64,000 bases of DNA from Candidatus Latescibacterota bacterium (GCA_022823725.1 JAJEHL010000050.1:86751-150750); one strand, 5' to 3'; positions 1-9,599 are shown, counted from the stretch's first letter. Notes: generated from the letters alone by a model not told the origin. Numbers and translations: made by a program.

Positions 1-1
1 T

Positions 2-841
2 GAGGTCTCGAATTATGTGGCAGCACTGGAACACGGATTACACCGCATGCGCGATGGATTCCCGCTTTGCAATCGCCTCATCCGCGAAATTCATGCCAAA
101 TTACTCTCACAGGGACGCGGTAGCGACAAAGCACCGGGTGAGTTTCGACGCTCGCAAAACTGGATAGGCGGCAGCCGTCCCGGAACCGCACGCTTCGTAC
201 CTCCGCCAGCACACGCCGTTCCCGATTGTATGTCCGATTTGGAGCGTTTTATCCATACGCGGGATTTAGGGGTGTCTGCGCTCCTGCGGGCGGGACTCGC
301 CCACGTACAATTCGAGACCATCCACCCTTTTCTCGACGGCAATGGACGGGTCGGTCGCCTGCTGATCACGTTCATGCTGTGTCACGACGGGATATTGCGC
401 GAGCCGTTGCTGTATTTGAGCCTCTATTTCAAACAATATCGAGAGGATTATTACGCGCTTCTGAATGATGTGCGGCAAAACGGCGACTGGGAAGCGTGGC
501 TATTGTTCTTTCTCGAAGGCGTGACCCAGACCGCAGAGGGGGCTGTTCAGACCGCGCAGCGATTGTTATCCCTGTTTCAGAAAGATCAGTTGAGATTACA
601 ACAGACGGGCCGTGTGGCAGGTTCGGCATTGCGCGTTCACCAGGTGTTGCAGGAACGCCCAATAGCATCACTCCAGGAGCTTGCCAATCGTGCGGAACTT
701 TCGTTTCCTGCGGTTACCGCTGGGATGCAGATACTCGAAAAACTCGGCGTGGCACGCGAATTGACGGGCAAAAAGCGGAATCGACTTTTCGGCTATGATC
801 AATACCTTGCCATTCTCGGCGAGGGGACCGAAGTGCTATGA
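2..841 (+). CDS. Fic family protein (5' end outside window)
   Basis: C-terminal part of a Fic-domain protein, a family that transfers AMP or other nucleotide groups onto target proteins. The reading frame is open from base 2, so the GTG at 17 is probably internal and the true start lies before the window. The Fic core HPFLDGNGRVGRLL (active-site His, phosphate-binding DGNGR) is intact at 331-372. The preceding PGEFRRSQNWIGG stretch is typical of Fic proteins with an N-terminal Fic_N domain. The last about 90 residues look like a winged-helix domain (LQELANRAELSFPAVTAG). The inhibitory helix, if N-terminal, is not visible. The target is unknown; it may act alone or as a toxin. Confidence 0.9.
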   Translation, partial: EVSNYVAALEHGLHRMRDGFPLCNRLIREIHAKLLSQGRGSDKAPGEFRRSQNWIGGSRPGTARFVPPPAHAVPDCMSDLERFIHTRDLGVSALLRAGLAHVQFETIHPFLDGNGRVGRLLITFMLCHDGILREPLLYLSLYFKQYREDYYALLNDVRQNGDWEAWLLFFLEGVTQTAEGAVQTAQRLLSLFQKDQLRLQQTGRVAGSALRVHQVLQERPIASLQELANRAELSFPAVTAGMQILEKLGVARELTGKKRNRLFGYDQYLAILGEGTEVL

Positions 842-897
842 ACATGAAGACGCTATTGAGGTGATATGTTTGACCGCTGGGACCGGGGCGAGATGGA

Positions 898-2025
898 TTA
901 CGGAGGATTTTTGTGTGAGGAATCGTTAATCAGACGGCGAACGACTTCGGCGGGGTCGCCAGTGAGGGTGAGGAGGTCCATCTGTCGTTGCGCCCAGGTG
1001 GGCCGGTGTGCCATGTCGAGGACGTGTTTGAGATAGGGTACGCAATTGAGTTGTTTGGCCATGGGGAGCAGGCCTTCGACGAGTTCCTCGATTATTTGTG
1101 GGACAGATTTGAGGTCGTGAGAGGTGGAATCGACCAGTTGTGCATTGATGCCGTATCGCGAGGCGTGCCACTTGTTTTGACGGATGAGCATGGGGTGGCT
1201 GTCGTGTTGATAGATTCCCTGGTCGATTTCGTCGGACAGATTGCAAATTAAACACTGTATTAGTGCGACCAATCCCAATGTGTCTTCAAGAGTGCCGGGA
1301 ATGTCGCAAATGCGGACTTCAACGGTGCCAAATGCGTGGTGCGGACGCACATCCCACCAGATTTCTCGGATGGATTCGATATAGCCGGTGTCGATGAGGT
1401 GGTTGATCAGCCAGACGTATTCGCTCCAGTTGCGCATTAAGGGGGGCAGCCCAGCGGTGGGGAGGCCCTCCATTACTTTTGATCGCCACGAGTGCAAGCC
1501 CGTGACTCGACCCTCCCAGAATGGGCTGTTGCAAGAAAGCGCCAGCAAGACGGGCAAATAGCGCAGTATTCGGTCGCATATCATTATGGCTTTGTCGCCG
1601 CTGTTGACGCCTACGTGTACGTGGAGGCCAAATGTGACCAGTTGTCGAGCAGTATCTTGAAGCATATTGACGAGGCCCATGTATCGGTCATTGGGGGTGA
1701 TTTTTTGTTCGCGCCAGGTGGAAAAAGGGTGCGTGCCCGACCAGTAGAGTTGGACATTCTCGGCGGCCGCTACGCTGGATAATACCTGGAGTTTGGGCTT
1801 GAGGTCGGCTTCTACATGGCTGACACTTTCACATATATCGGTGTTGATTTCGACATAACACTGCATAAGTTCGGGCTTGATTTTGTCGGCATATTCGTCG
1901 GGAATGCGATTGAGTATCGCGGCGTTTTTGCTGCACAAAGCCATGGTGTTGGCATCGACCAGAGCCAGTTCTATCTCCACGCCGAGGGTGGGTTGAATAC
2001 TGGGATTAAATTCAAGCCGGGTCAT
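898..2025 (-). CDS. YbdK-like carboxylate-amine ligase (GCS2 family)
   Basis: A 375-residue protein of the GCS2/YbdK family, ATP-dependent ligases with weak glutamate-cysteine ligase activity in known members. It carries the family hallmarks GVEIELALVD near the N-terminus, FGLHVHVGV in the middle, and RPHHAFGTVEVRICD toward the C-terminus. Length matches E. coli YbdK (372 residues). I chose the ATG at 2025 because GGAG lies 9 bases upstream and the family core begins right after it; the frame extends further upstream into the amidohydrolase gene. Its first 14 bases overlap the 3' end of that gene, so the two are probably translated together. The physiological substrate is not predictable. Confidence 0.88.
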   Translation of the reverse strand: MTRLEFNPSIQPTLGVEIELALVDANTMALCSKNAAILNRIPDEYADKIKPELMQCYVEINTDICESVSHVEADLKPKLQVLSSVAAAENVQLYWSGTHPFSTWREQKITPNDRYMGLVNMLQDTARQLVTFGLHVHVGVNSGDKAIMICDRILRYLPVLLALSCNSPFWEGRVTGLHSWRSKVMEGLPTAGLPPLMRNWSEYVWLINHLIDTGYIESIREIWWDVRPHHAFGTVEVRICDIPGTLEDTLGLVALIQCLICNLSDEIDQGIYQHDSHPMLIRQNKWHASRYGINAQLVDSTSHDLKSVPQIIEELVEGLLPMAKQLNCVPYLKHVLDMAHRPTWAQRQMDLLTLTGDPAEVVRRLINDSSHKNPP

Positions 2026-3232
2026 GGCTGTCTCCGTTCTTTTTTCGCGATGGATCGAAATAGTTGACGACGCTGCGCGCGAGTATTTTGGCACCTATGA
2101 CCAGGGCGCGTTCATCAATGTCAAAGTCGGGTGAATGCAAGGGCGGGGCACTTCCCCGGGCGGGCATGCACCCCAGGCGAAACAGGCTGCCGGGCACATG
2201 GTCGAGATAATTGGCAAAGTCTTCGCCCCCCATGCTCGGTTTGGCAATGGTCTGAACATGTGTTTGGCCCAATAAATCGATGGCATTTTGGCGGATCAAG
2301 TCTGTGAGCACGGGATCGTTATTGACCGATGTGGGGCCGGTGATAAAACGAACATCAATTTGCGTGTCGGTGAGATTGGCTATGCCATTGGCTATTTTGA
2401 GAATGTGGTCCATGGCATGGCTCTGAGAACTGCCACTGAGGGTGCGAAGGGTGCCTCGAAGCAGGGCCTGGCCGGGTATGACGTTGGGATTTTCGCCTGC
2501 AGAGATATGCCCAATTGATATGACAATCGGGTCGTAGGTATCTACATTGCGAGGCAATGATTGATAGAGCGCAGTGATGACCTGAGCAGCAGCGACGATG
2601 GGGTCTCGCGTTTCCCGGGGGCGCGCGGCATGTCCGCCCCGGCCCTGGATGCAAATTTCTATTTCGGCACAATTGGCTGTGAGTACGCCCCTGCGTGTGC
2701 CCACAGTACCTGTTGGACGCGAGGGGTCGAGGTGAAGACTGAGCAGGCCACAGACGTTTTTGAGAGCACCAAAGGCGATCATGTCCTTGGCACCGCGATT
2801 GGTTTCTTCAGCAGGTTGAAAGATGGCGCGCCAGTGTACAGGCCACGGCAATGCCTGGTCGCATTCCAGAAGGCCCAGGACAGCACCGAGCACGGTGGCT
2901 GTATGACCATCGTGTCCGCAGGCGTGCATCACGCCCGGTACGCGACTGCGGTAGGGCACATTTTTGGCATCTTGTATGAGAAGCGCGTCGATGTCGGCTC
3001 GCAGGCCTATACGCGTGTTTTCCGATGTATTGTCGGCTATAACGCCACAGCCTCTGGGTCCCGTCTGTACATGGCATTCGGTTTGTTGTAACAATTTGAC
3101 GAGATATTGCGTGGTTTCCACTTCGCGACCGCTGGGTTCGGGATACATGTGCAGATCGCGGCGGACGCGTACCATTTTTTTGCGTTGTGCGTCAATGGCG
3201 CGGTCGAGTTTTTGTGTCCAGGTGTTGGGCAT
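2012..3232 (-). CDS. M20 family metallo-amidohydrolase (hippurate / N-acyl-amino-acid hydrolase type)
   Basis: 406 residues of the M20D amidohydrolase type, which hydrolyses N-acyl amino acids such as hippurate or IAA-amino acids with a dinuclear metal site. Visible motifs are LRADIDALLIQD, MHACGHDGHTATVLG (metal ligands Cys and His), FQPAEE (catalytic and ligand Glu), the GGHAARP loop of the dimerisation domain, and GGEDFANYL near the end. No signal peptide is seen, so it is probably cytoplasmic. It overlaps the downstream YbdK-like gene, pairing an amide-cleaving with an amide-forming enzyme. The Shine-Dalgarno sequence is weak; the start is set by alignment to the family N-terminus. Confidence 0.9.
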   Translation of the reverse strand: MPNTWTQKLDRAIDAQRKKMVRVRRDLHMYPEPSGREVETTQYLVKLLQQTECHVQTGPRGCGVIADNTSENTRIGLRADIDALLIQDAKNVPYRSRVPGVMHACGHDGHTATVLGAVLGLLECDQALPWPVHWRAIFQPAEETNRGAKDMIAFGALKNVCGLLSLHLDPSRPTGTVGTRRGVLTANCAEIEICIQGRGGHAARPRETRDPIVAAAQVITALYQSLPRNVDTYDPIVISIGHISAGENPNVIPGQALLRGTLRTLSGSSQSHAMDHILKIANGIANLTDTQIDVRFITGPTSVNNDPVLTDLIRQNAIDLLGQTHVQTIAKPSMGGEDFANYLDHVPGSLFRLGCMPARGSAPPLHSPDFDIDERALVIGAKILARSVVNYFDPSRKKNGDSHDPA

Positions 3233-3399
3233 ATTTCTAAAAATACTGATAAATTTTTTTTTGCGCTATAAATTGTTTTAAGTGGTTCGCATGCGCCTGC
3301 AATACCTGTTTTCTCTTGACTTCCTGTCGTGTATGGTTGAAATTAGGTCGTCATTTTTGTAGTAATAGATAACCGTAGATTATTTCTAAGGAGCGTGTT

Positions 3400-3633
3400 A
3401 TGTGGCGACGACAAGAAGCAAATCGCGATTTTTTTTGGATTGGAGTCGTAGTTGGCCTTGTTGCTATTGGCCTCGCCGTTGTGGGATTTTTGCTGGGAAC
3501 GGAAATGGGACGAAATACGCGCACGAGATTGGGACAGACCGTTCAGCGCGTGCGCAGCCGCATCAATGGTTCGGCAGAATCCAATGGTTCAACAGAATCT
3601 CAGGAATCACCCGCTGAAGAATATATAGATTGA
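3400..3633 (+). CDS. small single-pass membrane protein (YtxH-like, unknown function)
   Basis: A 77-residue protein with one hydrophobic helix at about residues 12-32 (WIGVVVGLVAIGLAVVGFLL), followed by a basic stretch and a Ser/Glu-rich acidic tail. This resembles YtxH-type small membrane proteins but I cannot assign a family. Start ATG is supported by AAGGAG 6 bases upstream. A perfect 16-bp terminator hairpin closes the transcript at 3697-3740, so it is a monocistronic unit. An overlapping frame starting two bases later encodes no recognisable protein. Confidence 0.75.
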   Translation: MWRRQEANRDFFWIGVVVGLVAIGLAVVGFLLGTEMGRNTRTRLGQTVQRVRSRINGSAESNGSTESQESPAEEYID

Positions 3634-3696
3634 AAAGAATCCCGGGTGTGTTTCTGGATTGAACTACCCGAGAGGTTAACCGAGTAAGAGGTGAGA

Positions 3697-3740
3697 CGCA
3701 AGAAGTAAAACGCGAGAACGTTTTACTTCTTGCGTTTTTA
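3697..3740 (+). terminator. intrinsic terminator
   Basis: Perfect 16-bp inverted repeat (3697-3712 with 3719-3734), 6-base loop, followed by TTTTTA. It ends only 6 bases before the ATG of the next gene, leaving no room for a separate promoter or ribosome site between them. Confidence 0.85.
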
Positions 3741-3746
3741 TATGTG

Positions 3747-4247
3747 ATGAATTTGCTTTATAAACCCGATGGATATCCCATTTATGCCGTTGTGGAAAAT
3801 GTTCGTTCACTGTTTAATGTGGGCGCGATTTTTCGCTCGGCTGATGGGGTTAATGCATCGGGGGTTTATTTGACGGGATTTACGGGATGTCCCCCGCGCA
3901 AGGAGATCAGTCGCGTGGCGTTGGGCGCAGAAGAGACGGTGCCCTGGTATTATGAACGGGATACGGCAAAGCTGATCGGCGATTTGCGCTCGCAAGGTGT
4001 ACAGGTGGTTGCATTAGAGCAAACGCCAGACAGTGTCGATTTTCGAACTTTTTGCTATCGCTGGCCGGTGGCTGTGATTTTGGGCCATGAAGTGACGGGC
4101 GTGCGTCCCGAGACCTTGTGTTTGTGCGATAGCGTTGTTCACATTCCGATGTTGGGAACAAAAGTGTCTCTAAATGTGTCTGTAGCTACAGGGGTTATGC
4201 TTTATGAATTGTTGTCCGTTTTTGAGAGACAACGAGATAGGGTGTGA
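3747..4247 (+). CDS. TrmH/SpoU family RNA 2'-O-methyltransferase
   Basis: A 166-residue SPOUT methyltransferase consisting only of the catalytic domain. The three SpoU motifs are present: NVRSLFNVGAIFRSAD (motif 1), ILGHEVTGV (motif 2) and HIPMLGTKVSLNVSVATG (motif 3), which together form the knotted SAM site. Substrate is probably a tRNA or rRNA ribose. There is no N-terminal RNA-binding domain as in RlmB. The start is ATG 3747, or GTG 3744 just before it. No Shine-Dalgarno is visible because a terminator hairpin sits immediately upstream, so translation may be leaderless or depend on read-through. Confidence 0.88.
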   Translation: MNLLYKPDGYPIYAVVENVRSLFNVGAIFRSADGVNASGVYLTGFTGCPPRKEISRVALGAEETVPWYYERDTAKLIGDLRSQGVQVVALEQTPDSVDFRTFCYRWPVAVILGHEVTGVRPETLCLCDSVVHIPMLGTKVSLNVSVATGVMLYELLSVFERQRDRV

Positions 4248-4333
4248 TATACCTGGTTTGGAATCCGGGGCTGGGCGGCGGGCTGACAACATGGTATAAC
4301 TGGCTGCTGACTACTGAGAAAGGACGTATCCCA

Positions 4334-5536
4334 ATGAGTTTACGCTTTTGCGCTGTGCTTTGTATGCTTATGGTCTTGAACGGGGAGGATCTACGGGCTG
4401 AAACGAGCGTGTTTTGGGTGGCTAATGGTCCTATGGCATCGGATTTTGATGGCGATGGCGAGGTGACGTTTTCCGATTTTTTGCATTTTATCAATAATTT
4501 TAATGTGAATTCAGAGGATGAGAGCTATGATCCTCGCACGGATTTGAATGAGGACGGGGTCACGAATTTTAACGATTTTTTGGCATTTAGTTCTTCTTAT
4601 GGTCAAGCGCAGACGCCTGCCGAATTGAGCGGAGATCGGTATATTATTTATGTGGCGGATTCAGATGATAGTTCGGTTATGGCACTGGATTCTGATTCAC
4701 ACCTGATACTTGATTATATGCCCTACCGCGGTCCGGGTGGGGTGATAGTATCTGAGGATCAGCAGTCGATTTACGTGGCGGAGGTGTTTGGGTTTTTCAA
4801 GATGGATACGCGCCATGAGGTGGCGTTTAGCGTGCCTGTTGAATCGCGGGGTAAAGCGGTGTTGAGTCTGGATCAGACGCGGGCTTATGTGGCCGATCAG
4901 GTACAGGATCTGGTTCGGGTGGTGGATGTGGTGAATGGCGTTACCACAGATTCTATCCTGGTGGGCAATCTACCATTTGATCTCGCGCTCGCGCCCGATG
5001 GCACAAAGTTGTATGTGGCAAATCGGACCGATCAAAATGTGGCCGTTGTCGATCTGGCAACGATGACGGTTACGGCGAGGATAATTATTGGCGATTTTAC
5101 AGGGGAGATATCAATTACGCAGGATGGCGCGCGCGCTTATGTGACAAATTTGACGCGTGGTGTGATTTCTGTTTTGGATCTCAATACCAATCAGGTGGTG
5201 GGCGCGCTTCAGATTGATCAGAATGGTTCGTTTGGCGCAGAATTTTCGCCCGATAAAAAGTCATTGTATGTGAGTGCGCAGGGCGTGTTGTTGGAAATTG
5301 ATGTAGAGCACAATTTGATTGTTCGCACATTGCGATTGGGAAATGATTCGACGGTGCTCGGGGTTTCGCCCGATGGCTCTCGGGCTTATGTTGCTACGCT
5401 TGTGCAACAGGCTGGGGGACCGGGACTTACAGTGGTGGATTTGGATGAGTGGCGGATTCTCGGACGGCTACGGGGGTTCTTTTTCCCGAGGCAGATCGCG
5501 TTTCGGACTGTGCCGAGGATGATGGGATCTCAGTGA
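4334..5536 (+). CDS. secreted YVTN-type beta-propeller protein with two dockerin-like calcium motifs
   Basis: 400 residues starting at ATG 4334 (AAAGGA upstream) with a signal peptide of about 22 residues. Two EF-hand or dockerin-like motifs follow: DFDGDGEVTFSDF (residues 37-49) and DLNEDGVTNFNDF (70-82). From about residue 100 to the end there are repeated YVAD/YVAN blades (for example LAPDGTKLYVANRTDQNVAVVDL), the pattern of YVTN surface propellers. Such proteins are exported and bind ligands or surfaces. The dockerin-like pair is a common mark of secreted proteins in Latescibacterota-like genomes (established only loosely; treat as inference). The upstream frame from 4244 is ignored because it precedes the signal peptide. 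Confidence 0.85.
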   Translation: MSLRFCAVLCMLMVLNGEDLRAETSVFWVANGPMASDFDGDGEVTFSDFLHFINNFNVNSEDESYDPRTDLNEDGVTNFNDFLAFSSSYGQAQTPAELSGDRYIIYVADSDDSSVMALDSDSHLILDYMPYRGPGGVIVSEDQQSIYVAEVFGFFKMDTRHEVAFSVPVESRGKAVLSLDQTRAYVADQVQDLVRVVDVVNGVTTDSILVGNLPFDLALAPDGTKLYVANRTDQNVAVVDLATMTVTARIIIGDFTGEISITQDGARAYVTNLTRGVISVLDLNTNQVVGALQIDQNGSFGAEFSPDKKSLYVSAQGVLLEIDVEHNLIVRTLRLGNDSTVLGVSPDGSRAYVATLVQQAGGPGLTVVDLDEWRILGRLRGFFFPRQIAFRTVPRMMGSQ

Positions 5537-5551
5537 GGCGAGTGAGCAGTT

Positions 5552-6274
5552 TTATCTATGGAGAAAGCGGCCTTTATGGTCGCTTTTTTTATTTGGGAGC
5601 AACAGGTCGAGACATTCTGCCATGAGGATATTGATGCGTTCAAACTCGTGTTGATCTGTCAGTATTTCGCGGGCGGGCTGAATATAGGGTGCATTGACGA
5701 TTTCGTCCCCACAGTGATCGATCAATGCCTGGGCAGTGTCGGGTGTTGTTTCCAGGTGGAATTGCAATGCGAGGATCTGATTGCCTACCGAGAATGCCTG
5801 ATTTTTGCAGGCATGGCTTTTGGCAAGGTGGGTTGCGCCAGTGGGGAGGTCATAAGTGTCGCCATGCCAGTGAAAAACTTCGCCAGCCCGTGCGAGCAAT
5901 GACCCGATTTTTCCAGGTGCTTGCACACCTTCGATGGGAAACCAGCCGATTTCTTTGTGGTTATTTGGATAGACTCTGGCTCCGAGCACGTCGGCAATGA
6001 GTTGGGCACCCAGGCAGACGCCCAGTATCTGTGTACCGGTATCTATTGCCTGTTTCAAAAATTTCTTTTCTCGTATGAGCCATGGGTGGTCGCGTTCGTC
6101 ATAGACGCCCATGGGGCCGCCCATGACGACCAACAGGTCAATTTCATCGGCTGGTGGCAATGCCTCGTCGGCAAAGAGGCGTGTACGTGAGATTTGAGCG
6201 CGACGCGCTTTTGCCCAGGCTGCAATGCTGCCCAGCCCTTCAAAAGGTACATGCTGGAGATAGTGCAGGTTCAT
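5552..6274 (-). CDS. class I glutamine amidotransferase (GMP-synthase-like GATase domain protein)
   Basis: A 240-residue stand-alone class I GATase domain. The nucleophile elbow GVCLGAQ (Cys87) and the His/Glu dyad in LQFHLETTP (His173, Glu175) are all present, as is the MGGPMGVYDE oxyanion region. Homologues are often named GMP synthase-like glutamine amidotransferase, and some act as gamma-Glu peptidases. It ends the guaB-led minus gene run: its ATG is 4 bases after the oxidoreductase stop. An alternative TTG start at 6292 would overlap that stop. The acceptor reaction cannot be deduced. Confidence 0.88.
   Translation of the reverse strand: MNLHYLQHVPFEGLGSIAAWAKARRAQISRTRLFADEALPPADEIDLLVVMGGPMGVYDERDHPWLIREKKFLKQAIDTGTQILGVCLGAQLIADVLGARVYPNNHKEIGWFPIEGVQAPGKIGSLLARAGEVFHWHGDTYDLPTGATHLAKSHACKNQAFSVGNQILALQFHLETTPDTAQALIDHCGDEIVNAPYIQPAREILTDQHEFERINILMAECLDLLLPNKKSDHKGRFLHR
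5564..5590 (+). terminator. intrinsic terminator for the propeller gene
   Basis: Stem 5564-5572 with 5578-5586 (one G-U pair), loop TTTAT, followed by a T run. It lies inside the last codons of the convergent glutamine amidotransferase gene, so the two genes share this DNA. Confidence 0.75.
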
Positions 6275-6278
6275 GATT

Positions 6279-7277
6279 TCAAGAAATGTCAACGGGTTGT
6301 TGTGTTCTGATAGATTCGTAAATGGCGTCCATTGTTTTCATATTGCCAATGCTGTTTTCAGGTGGGATGCGGTGCGCTTGCCCGGTGTCGAGGCAATCGC
6401 ACAGATGATGAAGCTGGTTCAGAAATTGGAAGATGGGTTCAAATTTATGGGTTTCAATGCCTTCGCGGGTGTGAACTTCGAGGGTCGTGGGCTGGTTTTC
6501 GTTGTTCCAGGCGCGTTCTGTTCGCAACATGCCATCGGTGCCTGAGATTTCAAAATATTGTGAGGAGGACATTTTGAAGCTAAATGTGAGTTGGGCGGTG
6601 ACATGATTGGGAAATTCGTAGATGGCGATAATTGTTTCATCCACTTCTCGACCAAATTCTCCCGTGGCATAGACGCGGATGGGGTCGGCATTGGCTATGA
6701 AGCGGGCGTGATGGGTATTGTAACAACCCAGATCATAGACCGCACCGCCGCCTTTTTCTTTGTTAAAACGCCAGTTGAGCTCGGGTTTTCGGCGGTCGTC
6801 TGAAACGCCTGTGCAAAAGGTGCTGCGTATATTGCTCAGAGTGCCGATTTTTCCACTGTCGAGAATTTCTTTGGTTTTGAGATGAAGGGGATGATGGCGA
6901 AATTTGAAGGCTTCGGCGAGGAGGATATTGGTGGCGTTGGCGCATGAGACCATTTCTCGGCATTCGGCAGCGGTTTGTGTGATGGGTTTTTCACAGAGGA
7001 TGGCGCGAACTTTTTGCGATTTCGCGATTTGATTGCTCAGGTTGGCGTGAAAGCGGCCCCAGGTGCAGATGATGGCGATGTCGAGGTTTTCATTGTCGAG
7101 CATCAGGTCGAGATTCGTGTAACCTTTTCGGACGTCAAATTCGCCCCGGTATCTCTCAACGGCTTCGGGTAAGATATCGCAGACTGCAACGATTTCTGCA
7201 CGGTCAGATTGCGCAGCAGCCCGACCATGGGCACGGGAGATACCGCCAGCACCGACAATTCCAATGCGATAAGACAT
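6279..7277 (-). CDS. Gfo/Idh/MocA family oxidoreductase
   Basis: 332 residues with an N-terminal Rossmann fold (IGIVGAGGISRAHG, residues 5-18) and the ILCEKPIT motif near residue 93 whose Lys is catalytic in the family. A C-terminal alpha/beta domain follows. These enzymes oxidise or reduce sugars, inositols and related polyols with NAD(P). AGGAG sits 5 bases before the ATG. It lies between an SGNH hydrolase and the GATase gene in one transcript-like run, which suggests carbohydrate catabolism. The substrate is not predictable. Confidence 0.92.
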   Translation of the reverse strand: MSYRIGIVGAGGISRAHGRAAAQSDRAEIVAVCDILPEAVERYRGEFDVRKGYTNLDLMLDNENLDIAIICTWGRFHANLSNQIAKSQKVRAILCEKPITQTAAECREMVSCANATNILLAEAFKFRHHPLHLKTKEILDSGKIGTLSNIRSTFCTGVSDDRRKPELNWRFNKEKGGGAVYDLGCYNTHHARFIANADPIRVYATGEFGREVDETIIAIYEFPNHVTAQLTFSFKMSSSQYFEISGTDGMLRTERAWNNENQPTTLEVHTREGIETHKFEPIFQFLNQLHHLCDCLDTGQAHRIPPENSIGNMKTMDAIYESIRTQQPVDIS

Positions 7278-7298
7278 GTAAACTCCTGAAAAAGATTC

Positions 7299-7913
7299 TC
7301 AGCCCAATGTATCCAATATATGTCGCGCAACAGATTCAGCCAGTACAGCAGAGCCTTCTTTTGAAAAATGCACGTTGGCGGGGAGTTGTATATCGTCAAG
7401 GCGTTCCATAGCATATCCATAGAGGTCATGTGTGGGAATACCGTGTGCGTCCATGACTTTTTGTGCGATGGCGTTGTATTCAACTTCGTCGCCGGGTTTG
7501 CGGATGGATGTGCCTTCGGGAACAGGTGTGGTGGCACACCAGATCAGTTTGGCTCCAGTTTGTGCGAGGCGTTTGACGAGGGTGTCGAGGTTTTGTTCGT
7601 ATTGGTCGGCGGGTACTTGATGTTGGCCCTGCGGGGGATCGACGCGCTCACCCTGTTCTGTCATATAGACGATGTCGTGTAATCCCCAGTTGAAGTGGAT
7701 GACATCCCAGGAACCTTCACCGAGCCAGTTTTCGATTTCTTCTATGCCGCGTTTTGTCGGGCCGCAGTTGGTGAGCGGGCGGTGGAGATTGGCTTTGCCT
7801 TTGAGCAGTTCGCGCACGGGCAGGGTATAGCCAATGGAGATGGAGTCTCCAATGATCAATACGCGAGGAAGGCTGGGGTCATCTTCAATGGGTTTAAATG
7901 CCGGGTTATTCAT
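7299..7913 (-). CDS. SGNH/GDSL hydrolase family protein
   Basis: 204 residues starting at ATG 7913 behind GGAG. The GDS motif (Ser24) in [13 protein letters not shown] gives the nucleophile, N/G block residues follow (FNWGLHD), and the C-terminal His is in NVHFSKEG. The usual Asp three residues before that His is Ala here, so the triad may be a dyad. Probable carbohydrate esterase, for example deacetylation of polysaccharide, by family analogy. No signal peptide. It lies 23 bases after the sulfatase gene, which fits joint removal of sulfate and acyl groups from a glycan. Confidence 0.82.
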   Translation of the reverse strand: MNNPAFKPIEDDPSLPRVLIIGDSISIGYTLPVRELLKGKANLHRPLTNCGPTKRGIEEIENWLGEGSWDVIHFNWGLHDIVYMTEQGERVDPPQGQHQVPADQYEQNLDTLVKRLAQTGAKLIWCATTPVPEGTSIRKPGDEVEYNAIAQKVMDAHGIPTHDLYGYAMERLDDIQLPANVHFSKEGSAVLAESVARHILDTLG

Positions 7914-7936
7914 GTGGTTCTCCTTTTTTATGGGGC

Positions 7937-9595
7937 TTATGCGTTGTGCCATGAATCTTCCCAGGGTGTGCCTTCGAGCGATTCTGCAGCGATATCCCGG
8001 GGACTGCGTTTGAGCACTTGTTCTTTGTATTTTTCAATGCTCAATTTGTCGGGCGATAAGGAGGTTTCTTTGCTGATGGCGCGGGTAAATGCTTCGGCAA
8101 AGGTTTCGATGCTGTTTTTTTCCTCATCGGGTAAGCGTTTGGGCCAGGGACCGTCGTTGAGATTGACCGTGCGACATTCTTCTTCTGTGGGAATGCGGTC
8201 TGGACCAGGAAAAGAGCGGAGCCTATTGTCGTCAAACGAATCGCTCAGGCCGTGTTGTCGTTCCCAGGCGATTATTTGGTTGCGAAATTTTGCCGCCAGT
8301 GCGGGGCGTTCGGCGATGAGATTGTGCTGTTCGTGTGGATCGTTTTCAAGGTCGTAGAGTTCTTCGATGCCGCCGTGGGCAAAAAAGGCGTATTTGTGTT
8401 TTTGGTTGCGCGCTGAAATCCAGCGTCCTTTGCCCTTGCCGTAGTCTATAATTTCGAATTCTCGAGGCTGGGATAGGCCGCCACCTGTTGTGCCCAGGAG
8501 ATTTGAGCCAGGCAATGAGCCGTGTTCTTCTGGGTAATGGAGACCGAGTTCCTCAATGAGAGTCGGAAAGAAGTCGAGCAGGCTGACGAGGTCATCGCAT
8601 TGTTGACCTGCTCGCGTTTTACCGGGCCAGCGGAGGAGATATGGAATGCGGACGGAGGACTCATAAGGGCAGTTTTTTTGCGACAGGCCGTGTTCGCCCA
8701 TCATTTCACCGTGGTCTGAGACAAAGAGGACGACCGTGTTATCGGATAGGCCAAGGGTTTCGAGTTCATTCATAATGCGACCGATGCCGTCGTCAACATG
8801 AGAGATGAGGCCATAGTAAAGGGCGCGCAGGCGGCGCAGGCGGTCGGGGTCGCGGTGGGCACCGTCCAGACGTCCGCGGCTGCCGTAAAAATTGGGTGGC
8901 AGGGTTTCGATAGGGCGGTCGGCAAAGGGGGGGAGTTCCATGTTGTCGGGGTCATACATGTCGTCATACGGTTCGCAGGGCGCAAAGGGCGGGTGCGGTG
9001 ATATCCAGGAACTCCACAGAAAGAAGGGTTGATTGGCGCGGTAGCGCGTGTGTTCGCGGAGAAAGTCAATGGATCGGTCGGCGACCCAGGTATTTTTGTG
9101 GTGTTCAACGGGTATGCCACAGGTTTGGGGCTGGAAAAAGAGCAGGTCGCGAATGCCTTTGGGAAATCGGGTGCGGACGCCGTTTTCTCGCAGATATCGG
9201 AGGTAGTCATCATCGACCCGGTGATCGATGCATTCTTCCATGGTGAGGAGGTTTCGGAGGCCGTAGTGCCGACCGTGAAAGTGCATTTTTCCAATGCCCT
9301 GTGTCCAGTACCTGGCGCGCAGTAGAAGCGTCATGATGGTGGGGAGTTCGGGTAAGGGACCAGGTAGCGCACTGTTGTCTGTCCAGTGGTGCCGGGACAT
9401 TCTGTGACCGGTAATAAAGCTCATGCGCGCGGCAACGCAGACGGGGGTGGGGGTGACTGCCTGCGTGAAGCGAACACCTGAATTGGCGAGTGCGTCGAGG
9501 TTGGGCGTGTGGATTGTTGTATTTCCAGCGCAGCCCAGGGCATCTGCGCGCTGCTGGTCGGTCATAAGGATGAGAATATTGGGGCGATCAGGCAT
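7937..9595 (-). CDS. sulfatase (alkaline phosphatase superfamily, type I) with variant CVAAR active-site motif
   Basis: 552 residues starting at ATG 9595, where the conserved [18 protein letters not shown] begins; the longer upstream frame runs through guaB and is not coding. Metal-binding Asp residues (TDQ at 12-14 and the [10 protein letters not shown] segment) are present. The formylglycine position reads C53-V-A-A-R57, so the usual Pro of C-x-P-x-R is Ala; nucleotides 9424-9438 confirm this. No signal peptide is seen. It starts 4 bases after the guaB stop and precedes the SGNH hydrolase. Whether it can still be matured to an active sulfatase is uncertain. Confidence 0.88.
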   Translation of the reverse strand: MPDRPNILILMTDQQRADALGCAGNTTIHTPNLDALANSGVRFTQAVTPTPVCVAARMSFITGHRMSRHHWTDNSALPGPLPELPTIMTLLLRARYWTQGIGKMHFHGRHYGLRNLLTMEECIDHRVDDDYLRYLRENGVRTRFPKGIRDLLFFQPQTCGIPVEHHKNTWVADRSIDFLREHTRYRANQPFFLWSSWISPHPPFAPCEPYDDMYDPDNMELPPFADRPIETLPPNFYGSRGRLDGAHRDPDRLRRLRALYYGLISHVDDGIGRIMNELETLGLSDNTVVLFVSDHGEMMGEHGLSQKNCPYESSVRIPYLLRWPGKTRAGQQCDDLVSLLDFFPTLIEELGLHYPEEHGSLPGSNLLGTTGGGLSQPREFEIIDYGKGKGRWISARNQKHKYAFFAHGGIEELYDLENDPHEQHNLIAERPALAAKFRNQIIAWERQHGLSDSFDDNRLRSFPGPDRIPTEEECRTVNLNDGPWPKRLPDEEKNSIETFAEAFTRAISKETSLSPDKLSIEKYKEQVLKRSPRDIAAESLEGTPWEDSWHNA

Positions 9596-9599
9596 GGTG

